A program made the position numbers and the translations under genes. A stretch of DNA of 64,000 nt from Anaeromyxobacter sp. Fw109-5 (lineage in GTDB: Bacteria > Myxococcota > Myxococcia > Myxococcales > Anaeromyxobacteraceae): the NCBI RefSeq assembly GCF_000017505.1, contig NC_009675.1:4282501-4346500 (forward strand). Direction: 5' to 3'. The notes under the pieces were generated by a model. It saw only the letters and a program-made list of their open reading frames with translations. It had not been told where the DNA came from and did not search any database. This document shows, piece by piece, positions 62,154 to 64,000 of this stretch (positions are counted from its first letter, which is position 1; each line of letters begins with the position of its first letter).

Positions 62154-64000
62154 CGGCGAGCCCCTCTCCCGCACCGGAGAGCCGTCGAAGCGCGCGTGCG
62201 GCGGCGCGCTGGAGCACGCCGGCGGGGTGCTCCAGCTGCAGCCGCTCCACCTGCTCGCGGAGGTCCCGGAGGCCCAGCTCCCCGATGTGGTGGACGGCGA
62301 GCGACCGCAGAGCGTCCCCCGGCGACTCGAGCAGGACCCCGAGCAGCCTCTCGTAGCCGAGGGCTTCCACGCGGTAGTGAGCGCCCGCCCGGGCGAGGCG
62401 AACGGCGTCCGGGAGATCGTCGACCAGGGCGAGGACCGGCTCGCGCAGCGCCGGCGGGAGCAGGTGCTCGAGCAGCTCGAGGCTCGAGGCGCGCAGCTCC
62501 GGGCTGGTGTTCGAGAGGCCGCGGTGCACGTCGTGGAGGTTCTCTCCCCGCAGCTCGAGGGCGAGCAGGCGGAAGAGACGCTCGACGGCGTGCCGCTCCT
62601 TGTCACGCAAGAGCGCCACGAGCAGGTCGTGGCTGGCGGTCGCGCGCCGGGGGTCCTCGACCGCACCCTCGAGCAGCACGGCGCGCCAGTGGATCAGCCG
62701 GAAGGTGACCTCGAGCGTTCGTTCCATCGCCTGGTGCAGGAGCTCGCGATCGAGCGGGAGCGCGGGGTGGTCGGCGGCGAGGCGCCCCAGGCCCCGCAGG
62801 ATCCGGAAGCGCACCATCCCGTCCGGCTCGACGAGGAGTCGCCCGAGGAGGACGGGGGCAGCCGCCTCCGCCGGGAAGCGGCTGATCGTCCGCGGCAGGT
62901 GGCGTCGCACGGCGTGGGGGAGAGACGGATCGGCGAGCGCAGCGGCGACGAAGGAGAGCCCGCGCTCGCCGAACCGGAGGAGGGCCGTGCGCGCCGCGCC
63001 GCGGACCTCCCCCTGCGCCAGCAGGCGCACCAGCACGGGCAGGAACCGCTCGCTCCGGAGCGTGCCCATGGCGCGCGCCACCTCGGTGAGCACGGCCGGC
63101 TCCGAGCCGTGCGCGAGCCGTTCGAGCAGCTCCTCGAAGACGGGCGAGGGTCGCTGCGCGACGGCGCGGGCGAGCTCACGCCGCACCTCCGGATCCGGGT
63201 CGGCGAGCAGCTCCTCGAGGGCGGGAGCCGCGTCCACCGGGTCCTCGCCCAGCGAGACGAGCGCCACGGACGCGGCGGCGCGCACGACCGGGCTCGGATC
63301 GGCGGCTGCCGCGCGGAGGACGTCGCGGTCGGGCACCGCGGCCGTGCGCGCTCGGAGCGCGGCAGCGCGGAGCCGTGGGCTGGCGTGGTGGCGCAGGCGA
63401 TCGGCCGCCCCCACGAAGTCGCGGCGACCCCCGCGCTCGAACAGCTCGAGCGCCCGCAGGGCCACCGCCTCGGAGGGGTGGTACAGCACGAGCGTGGGGA
63501 TCAGCCGGACGTGCCCTCCGTCCGCGAGGACGTCCATGGCGCCGATCACCTCGGCGTCGTCGCCGCTGCCGAGCGCCGCGAGGACCGCCTCGAACGCCGG
63601 GACGTCCAGCGCGGGCAGCTCCGCTCCACCGCGTAGCCTGCCCTCCCGCAGTGCGCTCCGGAACACGTCGAGGTAGCCCTGGCGCAGCTCACGCGCCCGG
63701 ACGATCCAGGCGAGCGAGAGCGCGGCGCAGGCCGCGGCGACCCACGTCTCCGGGCGCGGGAGCGCCATCGCCGCCAGGATCCCGAGCGACGCCAGCGCCT
63801 GGCCACCCCGGCGCGCCGCGACGTCGAGGAACGGCTTCGTGCGGGAGCGCAGCTCGTCGGGCAACGGCACGAGCAGCAGCTCACTCGTGGAGCGGTGCAC
63901 GTCCCTGAACGCCCCGTCCGCCGCTTTCAAGAAGAGCGCCGCGACGAGCGCGCCGCCCGCCACGAACCCCGCGGAGCCCAGCAGGAGCAGCCCCGGCAGC
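62143..64000 (-). CDS. carrier-HEAT repeat fusion, C-terminal part (runs off window)
   Basis: The reading frame is open past the right edge. The first residues visible are a membrane helix (LPGLLLLGSAGFVAGGALVA) followed by LKAADGAFRDVHRSTSELLL and VPLPDELRSRTKPFLDVAAR, which is the C-terminal part of ATP/ADP-translocase-type carriers. About 450 residues of HEAT repeats follow (DPSPVVRAAASVALVSLGED, DPEVRRELARAVAQRPSPVF, VRGAARTALLRFGERGLSFV, GDALRSLAVHHIGELGLRDL). The stop overlaps the cNMP-protein start by 11 bp. The carrier identity is inferred from the short visible part. Confidence 0.82.
   Translation of the reverse strand, partial: LPGLLLLGSAGFVAGGALVAALFLKAADGAFRDVHRSTSELLLVPLPDELRSRTKPFLDVAARRGGQALASLGILAAMALPRPETWVAAACAALSLAWIVRARELRQGYLDVFRSALREGRLRGGAELPALDVPAFEAVLAALGSGDDAEVIGAMDVLADGGHVRLIPTLVLYHPSEAVALRALELFERGGRRDFVGAADRLRHHASPRLRAAALRARTAAVPDRDVLRAAAADPSPVVRAAASVALVSLGEDPVDAAPALEELLADPDPEVRRELARAVAQRPSPVFEELLERLAHGSEPAVLTEVARAMGTLRSERFLPVLVRLLAQGEVRGAARTALLRFGERGLSFVAAALADPSLPHAVRRHLPRTISRFPAEAAAPVLLGRLLVEPDGMVRFRILRGLGRLAADHPALPLDRELLHQAMERTLEVTFRLIHWRAVLLEGAVEDPRRATASHDLLVALLRDKERHAVERLFRLLALELRGENLHDVHRGLSNTSPELRASSLELLEHLLPPALREPVLALVDDLPDAVRLARAGAHYRVEALGYERLLGVLLESPGDALRSLAVHHIGELGLRDLREQVERLQLEHPAGVLQRAAARALRRLSGAGEGLADAR

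Overview
The window is a GC-rich bacterial chromosome segment that fits a myxobacterium, most likely Anaeromyxobacter or a close relative. The evidence is the very high third-position GC, many GTG starts, stop/start overlaps of four bases, a MYXO-CTERM-like C-terminal anchor (gene 27209-28132), two bactofilins beside a ParB/Srx-domain protein, and many TPR and HEAT proteins. The genus is inferred from protein style and gene order; no search was run.

Left flank and island (1-13280). A truncated LuxR-type regulator, an alpha/beta-hydrolase without its nucleophile, a membrane protein, a decayed serine recombinase and a class I glutamine amidotransferase precede a genomic island. The island is bounded by a 21-bp direct repeat (3453-3473 and 13157-13177). 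The right copy is the 3' end of an intact tRNA-Gly(GCC) on the minus strand; the left copy is a cut-off tRNA 3' end still followed by its own terminator. Inside are a HigB/HigA-type toxin-antitoxin pair with a clear promoter and operator, an IS66-type insertion sequence (tnpA-tnpB-tnpC), a small frameshifted gene, a very large frameshifted DUF4011/COG1112-type SF1 helicase-nuclease (a candidate defence gene), and an integrase remnant next to the tRNA. A 29-bp direct repeat (4692 and 12755) marks a nested 8-kb segment.

Core region (13300-43300). Mostly housekeeping: heptosyltransferase; pgsA with a TPR/AIM24-like protein and a lytic transglycosylase; nadB; an overlapping operon bactofilin-bactofilin-ParB/Srx-pyrE-lipoprotein with its own promoter; a lipase-like hydrolase; a TPR protein; an HTH/receiver-like regulator divergent from a nitrilase-family amidase; a Fn3/MYXO-CTERM protein overlapping an outer-membrane protein; an Asd-like pseudoenzyme; a TIGR01777 epimerase with a site-2 protease; then the classic envelope cluster uppS-cdsA-dxr-rseP-tsaB read leftward. 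A Ser/Thr kinase is divergent from uppS. A small protein plus zinc-finger DnaC-like ATPase pair, lysC, rpoZ and two overlapping unknown genes follow.

Right region (43500-64000). groES-groEL under a sigma70-like promoter and a CIRCE-like operator, ending in a strong terminator; a peptidase-MA-like TPR lipoprotein; a thioesterase; an outer-membrane protein; a phospholipase D-type lipoprotein; a 1390-residue lipoprotein with eleven C-terminal repeats; sucC-sucD; a PrpR-type sigma54 activator; a CREST-family membrane hydrolase; a double cNMP-binding protein; and a carrier-HEAT fusion running off the right edge.

Short hairpins with the core GAGCCTGTCGA are scattered between genes and form a dispersed repeat family. 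Several observations stand out: the tRNA-Gly island with its nested repeats, the bactofilin/ParB-Srx module fused to pyrimidine biosynthesis, a palindrome-bearing insert inside PyrE, and two enzymes that have lost their catalytic residues.
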